Assembly (NCBI RefSeq): GCF_024509145.1
Contig: NC_071571.1
Span: forward strand, 63,399,713-63,463,712
Direction of reading: 5' to 3'
Source: Vidua macroura
Taxonomy: Eukaryota; Chordata; Aves; Passeriformes; Viduidae
Length of the DNA: 64,000 nt
The notes under the pieces are model-generated. The model did not search any database. It had not been told where the DNA came from and saw only the letters and a program-made list of their open reading frames with translations. The translations under genes and the position numbers were made by a program. Shown here piece after piece: positions 23,101 through 33,015 of this stretch. Within the stretch, counting starts at the first letter, position 1. Each line of letters begins with the position of its first letter.

Positions 23101-23854
23101 GTATCATACAAATTTCACTTCCCTTCTTCAGCCAAATCAATTTCTGCTGCAGTCTTTCTCTACAATAGAATTTAAACAGAAAGACTGTGTTCTTACTTTT
23201 ATATTAGCTCCAAGTGCAAAATCTCTGATCATCCTCTACTAACATATGGGTTCGAGACTAGGCCAAACCACTGTTTCAATGGGTGGGGAAAAGCAGGGTA
23301 GGGATGGACTTTCCTTTGAGCTGTGCTTTTTCCAAAGAAAAACTCAGTGTTCCAGTCCTGTGATGCTGTGCTTCTACAGGCCTCTTGGGTGCAGTGTCTT
23401 GGTCTGACCTCAGGGCTTTTACTTCTCAGGCTACAATTTGATAACATCTGCTTGATATTTTCTTGCTTTAAAATTAGCAGTAATAAGAGCAGTAGCCCCA
23501 TAGTATGCTCTAGAGCTGCAAAGAAAAAGAGCCCCCAGTAGTCTAATATCAGTGGGATTGCAAACAGATTTGTGTAATTTCACAAACTATACAAGCTATA
23601 AATATTATGTTTATTCTAAATAAGGAATGTGAAATGCAGTCAGCAGATAAAATGTTTATTTTCTCACTGTCACATGTGTTTTTTCATCCTTTTGTGACCT
23701 CAGTGTGGTAATATCTAGTTTGTTCTGAAGCATAAGACATGCTGTGTGAAGAGGCAAAAACAGGAGTACTCACACCACAAGAGGATCTTGACTGGTTGAT
23801 CATCTCTTGCTACTTATGATTAAGCAATAAGGAGAGAAGTACAGGGTATGTCCT
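20131..23854. other. noncoding stretch
   Basis: AT-rich. A T-run lies at about 21829-21844. No repeat family or gene is recognised. The frames at 21965-22273 and 23229-23501 are not protein-like. Confidence 0.5.
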
Positions 23855-23936
23855 GGGGATTAATAACTGATAGGGAGGAGTTAATGGCCTGAGGTGCAGC
23901 TGAGGGCCATTAACCCCAGCTGGTCATCAATCCTCA
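23855..23936. repeat. imperfect inverted repeat, arms about 35 bases
   Basis: A perfect 9-base core, TTAATGGCC (23881-23889), pairs with GGCCATTAA (23905-23913) across a 15-base loop. The pairing continues outward imperfectly: GGATTAATAACTGAT on the left matches the reverse complement of ATCAATCC-containing sequence near 23926-23933 at about 11 of 15 bases. TATA-like CATTAAAAACC follows. No known element is recognised. It could be a small non-autonomous element, an LTR remnant or an RNA hairpin. Confidence 0.5.
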
Positions 23937-25105
23937 TTAAAAACCTCTGCAACGCAGTTCACCAAACACGGTGAAGGGCAAACCAATGTTTTAAGTACCT
24001 TTGTGATTCCCCTCTCTGTTGTGTCCTTAAATTAGTTCTGATTTAATTTCTGTTGCTTCCTGGTGTAGATGGTGCTTTTCTTACTGCAGCAGAAGTTCTG
24101 GTCAGCAATGGGCTTATCTCACCAGTAGTTGTATGAAAACTGCAGAGTTCAGACCTTTATGTGCAAGTGGGAGTCCTCACTACTACAGCAGCAGAATACG
24201 GGGTGTTTTAGAAACTCCAGCATTTTATTACATGGAAAAGAAAGTAAGTTACAAATTTCATAAAAGATTGGCTTGTGAAATCCAAGTTTGTTTTTTAATT
24301 GCATACTAGAGCCTTTTCTGTTACAACAACAGGAATTTTTAGGGGAAGGGCCCATGGTTCTTCCAGTTTTGGAACTGTTAAACTTTATTTTACTGTGTTT
24401 CGAAAGATGTTTCTTTTTGCTTGGTAGCATTTGATACATAAACCACCTCCTAATTCTGAAAAAAAGGCCAAGTATTGCAAATACATTTCATGTTAGATGA
24501 TAAGCATTGGAATATGTGTCTTTTAGAATGGATTTGGGATTTCCTTAGGTTTTGAAATGTGCAAAATTTACTGTTATGCTGGATATTTCTAGAAAGTCAA
24601 TCTTCTTGTAAGGGAGGCCAATCGTTAGCATGGTATTTAGAATTTAGTGATTTTGTAGTTATGCTATTGCTCTGGGTTATTCCAAATAGAGGTTGTGGTA
24701 ATAAAATGTGTAGCCATGGCAAAAGTTCTGAGAGTATTTTTGGAAACTGATAAAATCCCAAAACCTCTTTTCCAGGCCCTAGTGCTGACTTCTCATGGTG
24801 GCAATAAAATACCTGAGCATTATTGGAGAGCTCAGTTGGCCTAACTCAGGGGTAGATGATTGTCTGTGTTCATTGTAGATGTCTATCTGAAAATCACCAG
24901 AAAGGTCTCAGCAGCCCTTACAACTTTGTAGAGATACTATCAAATGTGAGAGGTAGACTTTTGGGGACAGGAGGCAGGTAGTAGAATGAGAGTATAATCT
25001 GGCAGCAGCACTGCAAAATCATGGAAGATGTTTTTTTCTTTCATCATAGTGAGAGCAGAATTAGTGTTTGGCCTCCACTTAGAAGTGTATGATTTTGCCC
25101 TACAG
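23937..25105. other. noncoding stretch
   Basis: No repeats or exons recognised. Frames such as 24149-24439 (minus) look random. Confidence 0.5.
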
Positions 25106-25187
25106 CTGCTGATGAACTCTGCACCCTGTGCATGGGCTTATAAAATCAGAAGCCCTCTTCTTCTGGGTCTACACAAATACCTGAGAG
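25106..25187 (+). other. candidate exon, 82 nt, open in one frame
   Basis: A good 3' splice site (GATTTTGCCCTACAG) and a near-perfect 5' splice site (GAGAG/GTAAGTGA) bracket 82 bases. The frame starting at the first base is open for 27 codons (beginning LLMNSAPCAWAYK), while the other two frames contain stops. The peptide matches nothing I recognise. It could be a real alternative or noncoding exon on the plus strand. Pseudo-exons of this quality also occur by chance in long introns. Confidence 0.27.
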
Positions 25188-26420
25188 GTAAGTGACCTGA
25201 ATTTTTGAAAGGAGGAGAGCGCAGGTCATCCCAGTTGCAGAAGTACTGTTTGTGTTATACCTTTTCCTGATGCTGTAGAAAACAAAACAGTCCCCTTTAC
25301 AGAGAGTGGGAAACTGGTGAAGAACGCTGCTGGGTTCCACCACCTTGAAAAGGTCATCTCTGTCTGACTCAGGGAGAGGGATCTGTGCTGTTTCCATGTA
25401 TCACTAGGAACTTGGATATGCAAATAGTGGGAGCTGTACAGGACAGACTTGGATCAAAGCAGCAGTTCTTTGAATGTAGTTGTGGAAGGTATGTCTCAGT
25501 ACAGCCTTGTCTTTTATTCAAAAGACTCAAGGCAAATATATATGGTGACTGCAGAAAGCCTGTTTCCCCTTCCTGGTTTGGAAAGACATGCTTTCATGTG
25601 TTGCAGGACTTCACTGTCACTATTCATCTGAGTAAAGATAGGCATTCACAGGCTTATTTTCAGAATCATCCTCATGAAATAGATACAGACTGATAGAGAC
25701 TCCTGTTCCATGGAAAGGCTGAAAACCTTACTTGGATCCTTATATTTTGCATAATAACAGCTGAAGAGAAAGTCTTCTACATCAACTCTCTGCATTTGGG
25801 ACTTGAGGAGGATTCTTAACCACTCTAAGAGTATTTTGAAAGGAAATTCAGAAGAAAAAGATGTTTTATAAAAGAAGTTTAAAGGGAAGCTCTTATCTGG
25901 TTTAGTCAAAAGTAGTTCACTGTGTACAGTTTTGCTTATGAGAGGCTTCTGAATGCTGTTTTACTGTATGGGATAATTTGGACTTCCTTACTAATTTTGA
26001 AGTTTCATATCAGATACCTCTGTCAGAACACCAGTCCCTTCTACTATGCTGTGTTCTTGTGGCTGTAGGTCTTACAGTGGCTTGTATTTTCAGTTCCAGG
26101 TATCAAGAATAGAATCTCATTTTTAGGGTCTGTGATTACTGAAACTGGCAAACTTGTTTTAAAGTGTACATTTTGAAACTAACTTGCTCTGTAGCTGTTT
26201 TAACACAAACAGCTGTGTAAGGCAAAATATCTGCATTTCTGTGACTTCTGCACACCATATAAAATCTGATGCTTTTCATGTTTCAAATGCTGTTAAATGT
26301 TCTCCTGCTTGTTTCTGTTTTAAGGGAAAAAGAATAAAAAATACAGGCTCTAGGGTGTGTGTTGGTGGTCCATTCCTCCATGCGTGTTTCATATAAAGAA
26401 CATCCTTGCTCGTTCTCTAG

Positions 26421-26569
26421 GTGCTGTAGAGAAGGCACTATCTGTTGAAGGGAGCCAAGTGTGGCACTCTATTGCGCTGGGAGTCATGATTGCTCAGCTG
26501 TGAGATTGCTTCCTGGAAATCTGTAGTGGAGAATCAAGCACAGTGCAGCAGAAGCCACATATGAATGTG
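26421..26569 (+). other. candidate exon, 149 nt
   Basis: Preceded by CTTGCTCGTTCTCTAG, a strong acceptor, and followed by TGTG/GTAAGTGA. One frame is open from the acceptor for 26 codons (AVEKALSVEGSQVWHSIA...) and then meets TGA at about 26501-26503, so the segment cannot be an internal coding exon. It could be noncoding, or a terminal coding exon with an alternative splice inside its 3' UTR. No homologue is recognised. Confidence 0.2.
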
Positions 26570-29500
26570 GTAAGTGAATAGCTGTGTTTGTGCATAGGGA
26601 ATAGCTGAGGAACTTGGAAAACAGTAGTGTCCTTTTGAGCATGACTGGCCAGTTGAGGACATACCAGTTAAATTGCTCTGAGAGTACAGCTGACAGATGT
26701 CAGTGTGGGTAAGGGTAAATAATACAAGCCAGAGGTGGAAGCTTTCAAGGAGGAAGCAAACAAAGAGCCATCAGAGTTGTCCAAACACAGTGGTCTACAA
26801 AGAAGTAAATCCCTTTTCTCTAAGTCCTTTGGCATCCCCATCCAAGTCAGTCACGTGGGAGACTACCTCATGCCTTGCCTTTTCTTCACTTATTTATTAG
26901 TTAATGTTCTAGGAAAATAACCTTCCCTGGTTTGATGTGACAAGTCTATAGCCTTCAGCCTTTTGTGTATTCTTCAAAAAGGCCTTAACCTCAGTTGTTG
27001 TCTCAGCAATTTATTTATGACTCTATGGTGAAATGGGTTTTTTCCCCTTCTGCTGAATGCCAGTGACTGTGCTGTAAAATCTTTTTCAGGCTAAGATATT
27101 AATGTTTTTGTGTTGCTGTTCACTTTTTACAATGGCTACTCACTAACGCATATTTTTTCACTCTTTCCTCCTAAATCTCTGGCTTGAAAGTGAAGGTGTT
27201 TTTCTTGGTTCATGGCTTAACACCTGTGTTTTCTTGATCAATTGACCTTGCATGTTTATTTTAAGTATGAAGATTCAGTGGTTTTATATTCATCCTGTTT
27301 CAGACTGATCATGGACTTGCTGCAAAGCTTTTTAAAAAACCAGAAATGTTTATTCTTCCTACTCCTCAGCCTCCACATATGAAATGGATGTGCTGAGTCT
27401 TCTGTCGTGTGTATCTCTTCCTGTAGAGTATAGGTTTTTCTGCCTTTGTCTTCATGCTGAGTAAGTCTTGACTTTCAGAGTCTCAGTATAAAAAGCTGAC
27501 ATTCTTATGGATTTCTACTGTGTGATTATGGAGTGGTTTATTTTTATTTCTCAACTCTAGCTTTCAAGACAGGAGAAGTTAAAGAATTTTGGTAGGACAC
27601 TTGTCCTGCTTTGGTGCTGCTATGCAAGAACTCTGGCTTCAGTGGCAATACTCTAGATTTATGCTTACTGTAACAAGAAACCAAATCAATGTCTTTTTCT
27701 CGCTGAGTGTTTCAGCATTTCAGTGGCCTAGACAATATAATTATTTGCAATAGTAGAAATCAGCTCTCTTTGAGAGAGTATGTGCTCTTTGAGTGTATGT
27801 GGTTCTGCTATACTTTACATAGTTGTAAAATTATATCCCATCAAGTCAAAATATTCTTCAGAGGTTAGAATGATTCCCTATGCTTCCAGCTTTCACAATA
27901 ACATGTTGTATTGAGAATATAATTAATGGTTGAAGCACACTGGATTTCTTATAATCCCCAAGTAACTGTTGAATGTTGCTCTTGCTCTTCCTTGTTTCAC
28001 AGCTGTGTGAAATAACCAGTCTTATACCTGAAAGCTTTGGCTGGAATTTAGTTGAACAGAGCATTTGAAGCTCAGCTCAATTCTTGGTTATTTGTTGAAA
28101 AAATTTTTCCTGTTAACAAAATTTTTCTGTCTCTATTCTAATCAGCCTAGTGGATCAATGTGCAGAAAATTACACGCTGAGCCAAGATGCCACTGAGTGT
28201 GGACAAATATTTGGAGATAAACAGAAGAAACTGGATGTGTTCAGAAGAATGTCGCCTTCTTAAGCCTGGAATGTTTTCTTTGCAACATTTTTAGAGCAGT
28301 GGGATTTCCATTCAGCAGGGTCTGAGATAGGATTGATGTGAACTCTTGTGGTGTTAAGGTCAGAATTGTCCACTTCTTAGTTCTGCCTTTGAGCTGAGTA
28401 TCTTGAAAGCCTTGCATCATCAGTCTTGTGGCACTCTGCTTGTCAGGATTCCAGATTGTGTCGCTGTGCAACAAACCTGCTAAGCAGGCTCTCTTGGGAA
28501 TGGCAAATTTTGCAGAGTTATAGGATTGGATAGCCAGCTAGAATTTCCATGCTTTATGCTCCCATGCCAGGAACCAGATGAGATTGGGTTTCACATGGGT
28601 TTGGCCTTGTCTCTATAGAATGGACCTTGGAGATCTCAGAGGCAGGATTTAAGGAATGGCAAACCTGGTAAGAGTTTTCAAGGACAATGATTCTGGGACA
28701 GTATGCCTAATGGGGCTGATTGAAAGCTGTAGATACAGGGGGCCTATGTACCTGATCAGGAAAACTGAGGATATCACTTAATACAGTAGCAGATATTTAA
28801 GGAGGAGAAGGAAAATTAGCAAGCCTTAATTTCACTGAGATTCTGGAGTGCAGGAAGTCTTCCCTGGGCAATATGACTGAATCTCTTTACTTTTCTGGTT
28901 TGTATAGAGGCTAATACTTCCATATTCTAGTCTCGCTTTTCCTGGAGTCTGGCATTTCCTGTCAATGAGAAACCCTTCTTTTCTGTAACTTTAGTTGCAA
29001 CCCAATGTCTAAATATGTTGCACATAAAACAATTCCCATCCCCATCAAGATTTTGTAGGGATGCTGACTTTTCATAAATTCTTTCTTGTTGGTTTTGTGG
29101 CACTTAAGGTATAATTTTACAATTTCTTTTGACATGTGAATAGAGAATGCATCTAATATGTATAGTAGAAAAATTCAGTAGATACCTATGGGATAAGATT
29201 ACTGTGATGCATTTTAAATGATTACAGCTGTTGGAGGTGGGGGCATTTCCTGCTGAGAGAAATGGAAAAACTTCTTGGTATGATTCAATGATAGGTGTAG
29301 GAAAAGATATATTTTATTATTTTTTTTAATCTAGCTTGCAGTAGAGAGCCAGGATTGCTGCATGTTTTGAAGCAAGTAGCTTCAAAAAGGAAAAAAAGAA
29401 TAGTCTCATTCCTTTGGTCTTTCTGGGGGCTAAGGGAGTAAATGACCTTCAGCTTTATGCAAATGGAAAGATTGCAGTTTGTAAATTATGATAGCCATTT

Positions 29501-30379
29501 AAAAACAAAAGTCATCCCATTCTTCTGTTTTTGGCAAATACCTTGTAGTATGCAAATAGTCTGACAATACTGTGTACCTTAAAAACATATTTAAGCACCA
29601 AAATATTTCAAATAAATTTGAAGACTTTATTCCTGTGTACCCCATCATAAATCAGAAGTTTCTACAAAGACAGGGGAGTTACTGTCACATGCAACTAGCG
29701 TGAACTCCTAATAAGCTCCCAAATATTATAGGTATTAGAAAGCACTAATATATATTGTTGATATTCCAGTCACTGGTTATAAACCTCATGAAATGAATTG
29801 CCTCATTTATAATGCATACCATGGGACAACATCTAATTTGGTGACAAGCACGGAGTCTAGCAAAGATTCAATAGAAACATCTACTTAAATGACCATGTTC
29901 TCACCTAATTACATATATTTTCTAAAGCATTGTTATTTAATATTCCTGATGTTATTATTAAATTGAATTTTACACCTTTAAAAAATCTGGTGAATAAATG
30001 TCCTTTTCTCTGTGAGATGCAAGGTTAGAGTTTATTTTAAATTGTGACTTTTTGTGAGAAAGATAAGAAAATCAACATATGCTGTTATCACTCCTCACTT
30101 TTGAAATAACAAGGTGAGGGCTATCCTTGGAAAGTAATTGATATTCCTGTACAGGTTGAAATTGATATACAAATAGATAAACAGAATCCTTCTAGTGTGT
30201 GCCTTAGCTGAGAATGCCATACCAGTGGTTGTCTTAAATGGCCTTCAGTTTCAGACCAGACCTTTGACCTTTTGGACTATTCTGCTGGTTTACTCTGGCC
30301 GTTTCAGATGCCTTGTGCCTATGTAATTTTAGCTGCATAAGTAGACCACAAAACTACTGAAGTGATGCTAAGTTAATGT
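26570..30379. other. noncoding stretch
   Basis: AT-rich, with no recognisable transposon or gene. Several CTCTTTGAG-like short direct repeats near 27770 are not distinctive. Confidence 0.5.
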
Positions 30380-30948
30380 TGTGCCATGGGTTGACCTTGG
30401 CTTGACACCAGGTACCTGCCAAGCTGCTCCATCATTCCCCTTTGCAGCAGAACAGAGGGGAGAAAATAGGATGAACCCTCACAGGTCAAGGTAAAGGCAG
30501 TTTAATAAAGAAAAAATATGCATGTGCAATAAAAGGTAAAACAAAAAACCCAAACCAAAATATTTTATTCTCTACTTCCCATCAGCAAGTGATATCATGT
30601 CACTTCCCAAGAAGCAGTTGTTCTGGAAGGAAAGTGCTGTAAATAACAAATAGTCCCCTGCCATTTCCTCCCCTTTTAATTTAGTTTTTATATCTGAGCT
30701 GAGCTCATATGGTGTGGAATGTCCCTTTGGTCAGTTTGTGTCCTGGCTGTGTCCCCTCCCAAGATATCTCCCACCTCCAGCCTACTGGTGAATTTTGGGG
30801 AGACAGCGCTGATGCTGTGCCAGCCCTGCTCAGCAGAGCCAAAACACATGAGTGTTAGCAGCACCTTTCCAGCAACCAATGCAAAGCACAGCTCTGTGAG
30901 GGCTGCTGAGGGGAGAATTAACTCCATCTCAGCCAGACCCAATGCACA
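30380..30948 (-). mobile_element. solo LTR of an endogenous retrovirus, minus strand
   Basis: About 569 bases with a TG...CA-type outline (TGTGCCATGGG at the low end, ATGCACA at the high end). Read on the minus strand it begins TGTGCATTGGGTCTGGCTGAG, carries a TATAAAAA box (plus 30685-30692) and, further on, an AATAAA (plus 30564-30569) and a TTTATTAAACTGCCTTTA block. These features and their order match an LTR type I know as abundant in songbird genomes. No internal retroviral genes flank it, so it is a recombination-derived solo LTR. I could not find a clear target-site duplication; the flanks TAATGT and CTGCCC differ. The exact family name cannot be given without a library search. Confidence 0.8.
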
Positions 30949-31898
30949 CTGCCCGCTAAAGGATCCTATGAACAGGCCTAGGGAAAAGGGCTCAATGGCA
31001 TGTAATTATTTTGCCCTTAAAATGTCACCTATACCTTAGATAACAGGTAGCTAAAATTCCACTGCTTATCTAGATGAGCATGTAACAAGTCCACAGTTCA
31101 ATGAAGGAACTTGCAAAGAAATCTGGTTTTCACTAGTTATTATGGCTAGTTAGAAAGCATAAGGAATGCTTCAACATCATTGGGAGATAATGCAATGGTC
31201 ATTATTGTATGAGGTAAAGGCTGTAAAAGTATAGTTCTATGAAGTTTTATTCCTAATTTTTGGAAATTAGTTCCGGTCTGTAATACAAACAGATCTCGTG
31301 TAAACTTCCAATGCCTGTGGTCTGGTATAAAATGATGTATTTTTAATAATTTGTTTCTATGTAGTTTTGGTCACGGTTAATAGTGGTAGTGTTGAGGTAT
31401 CACTGCTGTTCTGGCAAAAGCTTCAGTACCAAATGTAATCATGGTGGACTGAGCTATGAGGTTGAATCCCTGTTTTTATCTGCAGAGCGTTTGCTTTGTT
31501 CCAGTCTGTTTTACCCATGGAAATTCATTACAAACAAAATAATTATACTGGTGATTGAAGGGGGCTGTTGAGACATAACAAACCAATTGTGTGTGACTTG
31601 GTGCAGGAGGGAGGGGAATGCTTTTCCTAAATGCATGTACAAAGCTTGGAACATGAAGAGAGATTGCTGAAACTTGTTCAGGTGGGGGAATCTTTTATAT
31701 TGCTGTTCTTGCAGGGTCACTCATTGGGTAAGAATTGTGCAAATGTTTTGTCTTTTTAATTGAGCAAATACTTTTATCCTTTGAGCTTTTTATACACATA
31801 TAGGAAATTGTTGGTTTGGGTTCTTTTTAAACAACAATTGTATTAAGACAAATAGTTCTTTCATTTAATCAGTTGTTTATCTTCTGTACTATTCTGGA
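30949..31898. other. noncoding stretch
   Basis: Nothing recognised between the solo LTR and the old CR1 copy. Confidence 0.5.
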
Positions 31899-32252
31899 AT
31901 GCTCTCCCAAAGCCCTGAAATTCTGCACCTGCAGCAGGCTTATTCTGTAGTTACAGAACAGGTGCTGCGCCCTGAAATTATGGCCTTCAGGGGAGGTGTC
32001 AGACACAGCTTAATTTATCTGTGTTTCTGCACAAAGAGAAAGAGGAGGGTGACAGCTGCTGGAGAATATCTCATGTGTGGGATGGAGGCACCTATCTACC
32101 ACACTGACTCGAAGCCTTTGTGGGTTTGCTGCCTACCAGGTGCTCAGACTTGGGATGGTGTGGGAAGTCTGCTGAGGCTTGTCTGTCTTTTTGACTGTCA
32201 CCTCCTGCTGCATATCCACATGAGCACCAGTGGTACTGACAGGGTATGCTGA
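31899..32252 (+). mobile_element. decayed CR1 ORF1 fragment with SGNH-esterase remnant
   Basis: A 117-codon plus frame ends within the window of a degraded LINE. Its second half aligns with the esterase (SGNH-hydrolase-like) domain of CR1-type ORF1 proteins: KRRVTAAGEYLMCGMEAP corresponds to the usual KRRVVVVGDSLLRGTEAP, then CCLPGAQTWDGV, then LLLHIHMSTSGTD for the block usually read LLLIHVGTNDT. The catalytic Ser of the GDS block is Tyr here (GEY) and the Asn of the HVGTND block is also changed, so no active enzyme remains. The first half (about residues 1-45) is not recognised. The frame stays open by luck or young age. It lies just upstream of ORF2 and 3' end pieces of the same orientation, so all are probably one insertion. 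Confidence 0.75.
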
Positions 32253-32324
32253 GTGTACCAAGATTAGCCACAAGGTCTGGGACAAGAATGAATAGTCACA
32301 GGGTTCTGAGACAAGAATGGAGCT

Positions 32325-33015
32325 TGTTTCTGAGTGGGATGTGTGAATTAGTGGCAGAGGGTGCAGGTAAGGCTGAGGTACCTATGTCTCTTTTGCCTCA
32401 GTCCTCACGAGTGAGGTTTCATAGGCTTCTGTTCCTAATGAAAGAGTTCAAGAAAGACATTGAGCCCCATCAAGTGACAAGGACCATATCAGGGAATACT
32501 TGGGAGAACTTAACCCATGCAGGTCAATGGGATAAAACAAGCTGCATTCAAGACTGCTGAGAGAGCTGGTTCATGTCTGTACAAATGTGTGGTCTTTGAA
32601 TAGTCATGGAGACTGGGGAAGAGCCCCAGCTCCTGGACAAAGCCAAACATTGTACCTATCTCCAGGAAAAGTTAAAAGTGCAGTACAGTGAATGGCAGGC
32701 TGCTCAGCCTATCTTCACTCTGTGGGAAAAGCATAGAAGGAGTCCTCTTGGAGCAAATCTCTGCATAGATGTAGGAAGTGAGTGAGAACCAATGTCATGG
32801 ACTGTCTTGGAGGAGAATCACCTTCCCTGTGAGAACAGAAATGGAATAGATTTCTTGGAAGCCCTCCATTGTTGGAGGCTTTCAAGGCTCAACTGAATAA
32901 AACCCTGAGTAAGCTGGTTTGATTCTAGCTGATTTTTTGAGGAATTAGTTGGATAACAGGCTTCTTGAGGCCCTTCTCACCTGAATGAGTTTGAGTCTAG
33001 GATTCTATAATGGGC
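32325..33015 (+). mobile_element. decayed CR1 ORF2 pieces and 3' end, plus strand
   Basis: This continues the ORF1 remnant. AAGGCTGAGGTACCTATGTC and CTCTTTTGCCTCAGTCCTCAC (about 32370-32408) correspond to the CR1 ORF2 stretch between endonuclease and RT. Sequence around 32605-32760 matches the RT region encoding the usual SWRxGEVPxDWKxANVxPIxKK...NYRPVSLTS...GKxME block, broken by frameshifts. From about 32870, GGAGGCTTTCAAGGCTCAAC and TTGAGGCCCTTCTCACCTGA follow the CR1 3' UTR and end in AGGATTCTATAATG. Most of RT is deleted. A near-duplicate TCTGGGACAAGAATGA/TCTGAGACAAGAATGG occurs at about 32276-32320. It is the oldest-looking CR1 in the window. Confidence 0.75.

Noticed and set aside
23245..23265. 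GGGTTCGAGACTAGG, resembling a tRNA B box
   Set aside because: The B-box GGTTCGANNCC ending is missing and no A box or cloverleaf can be built upstream.
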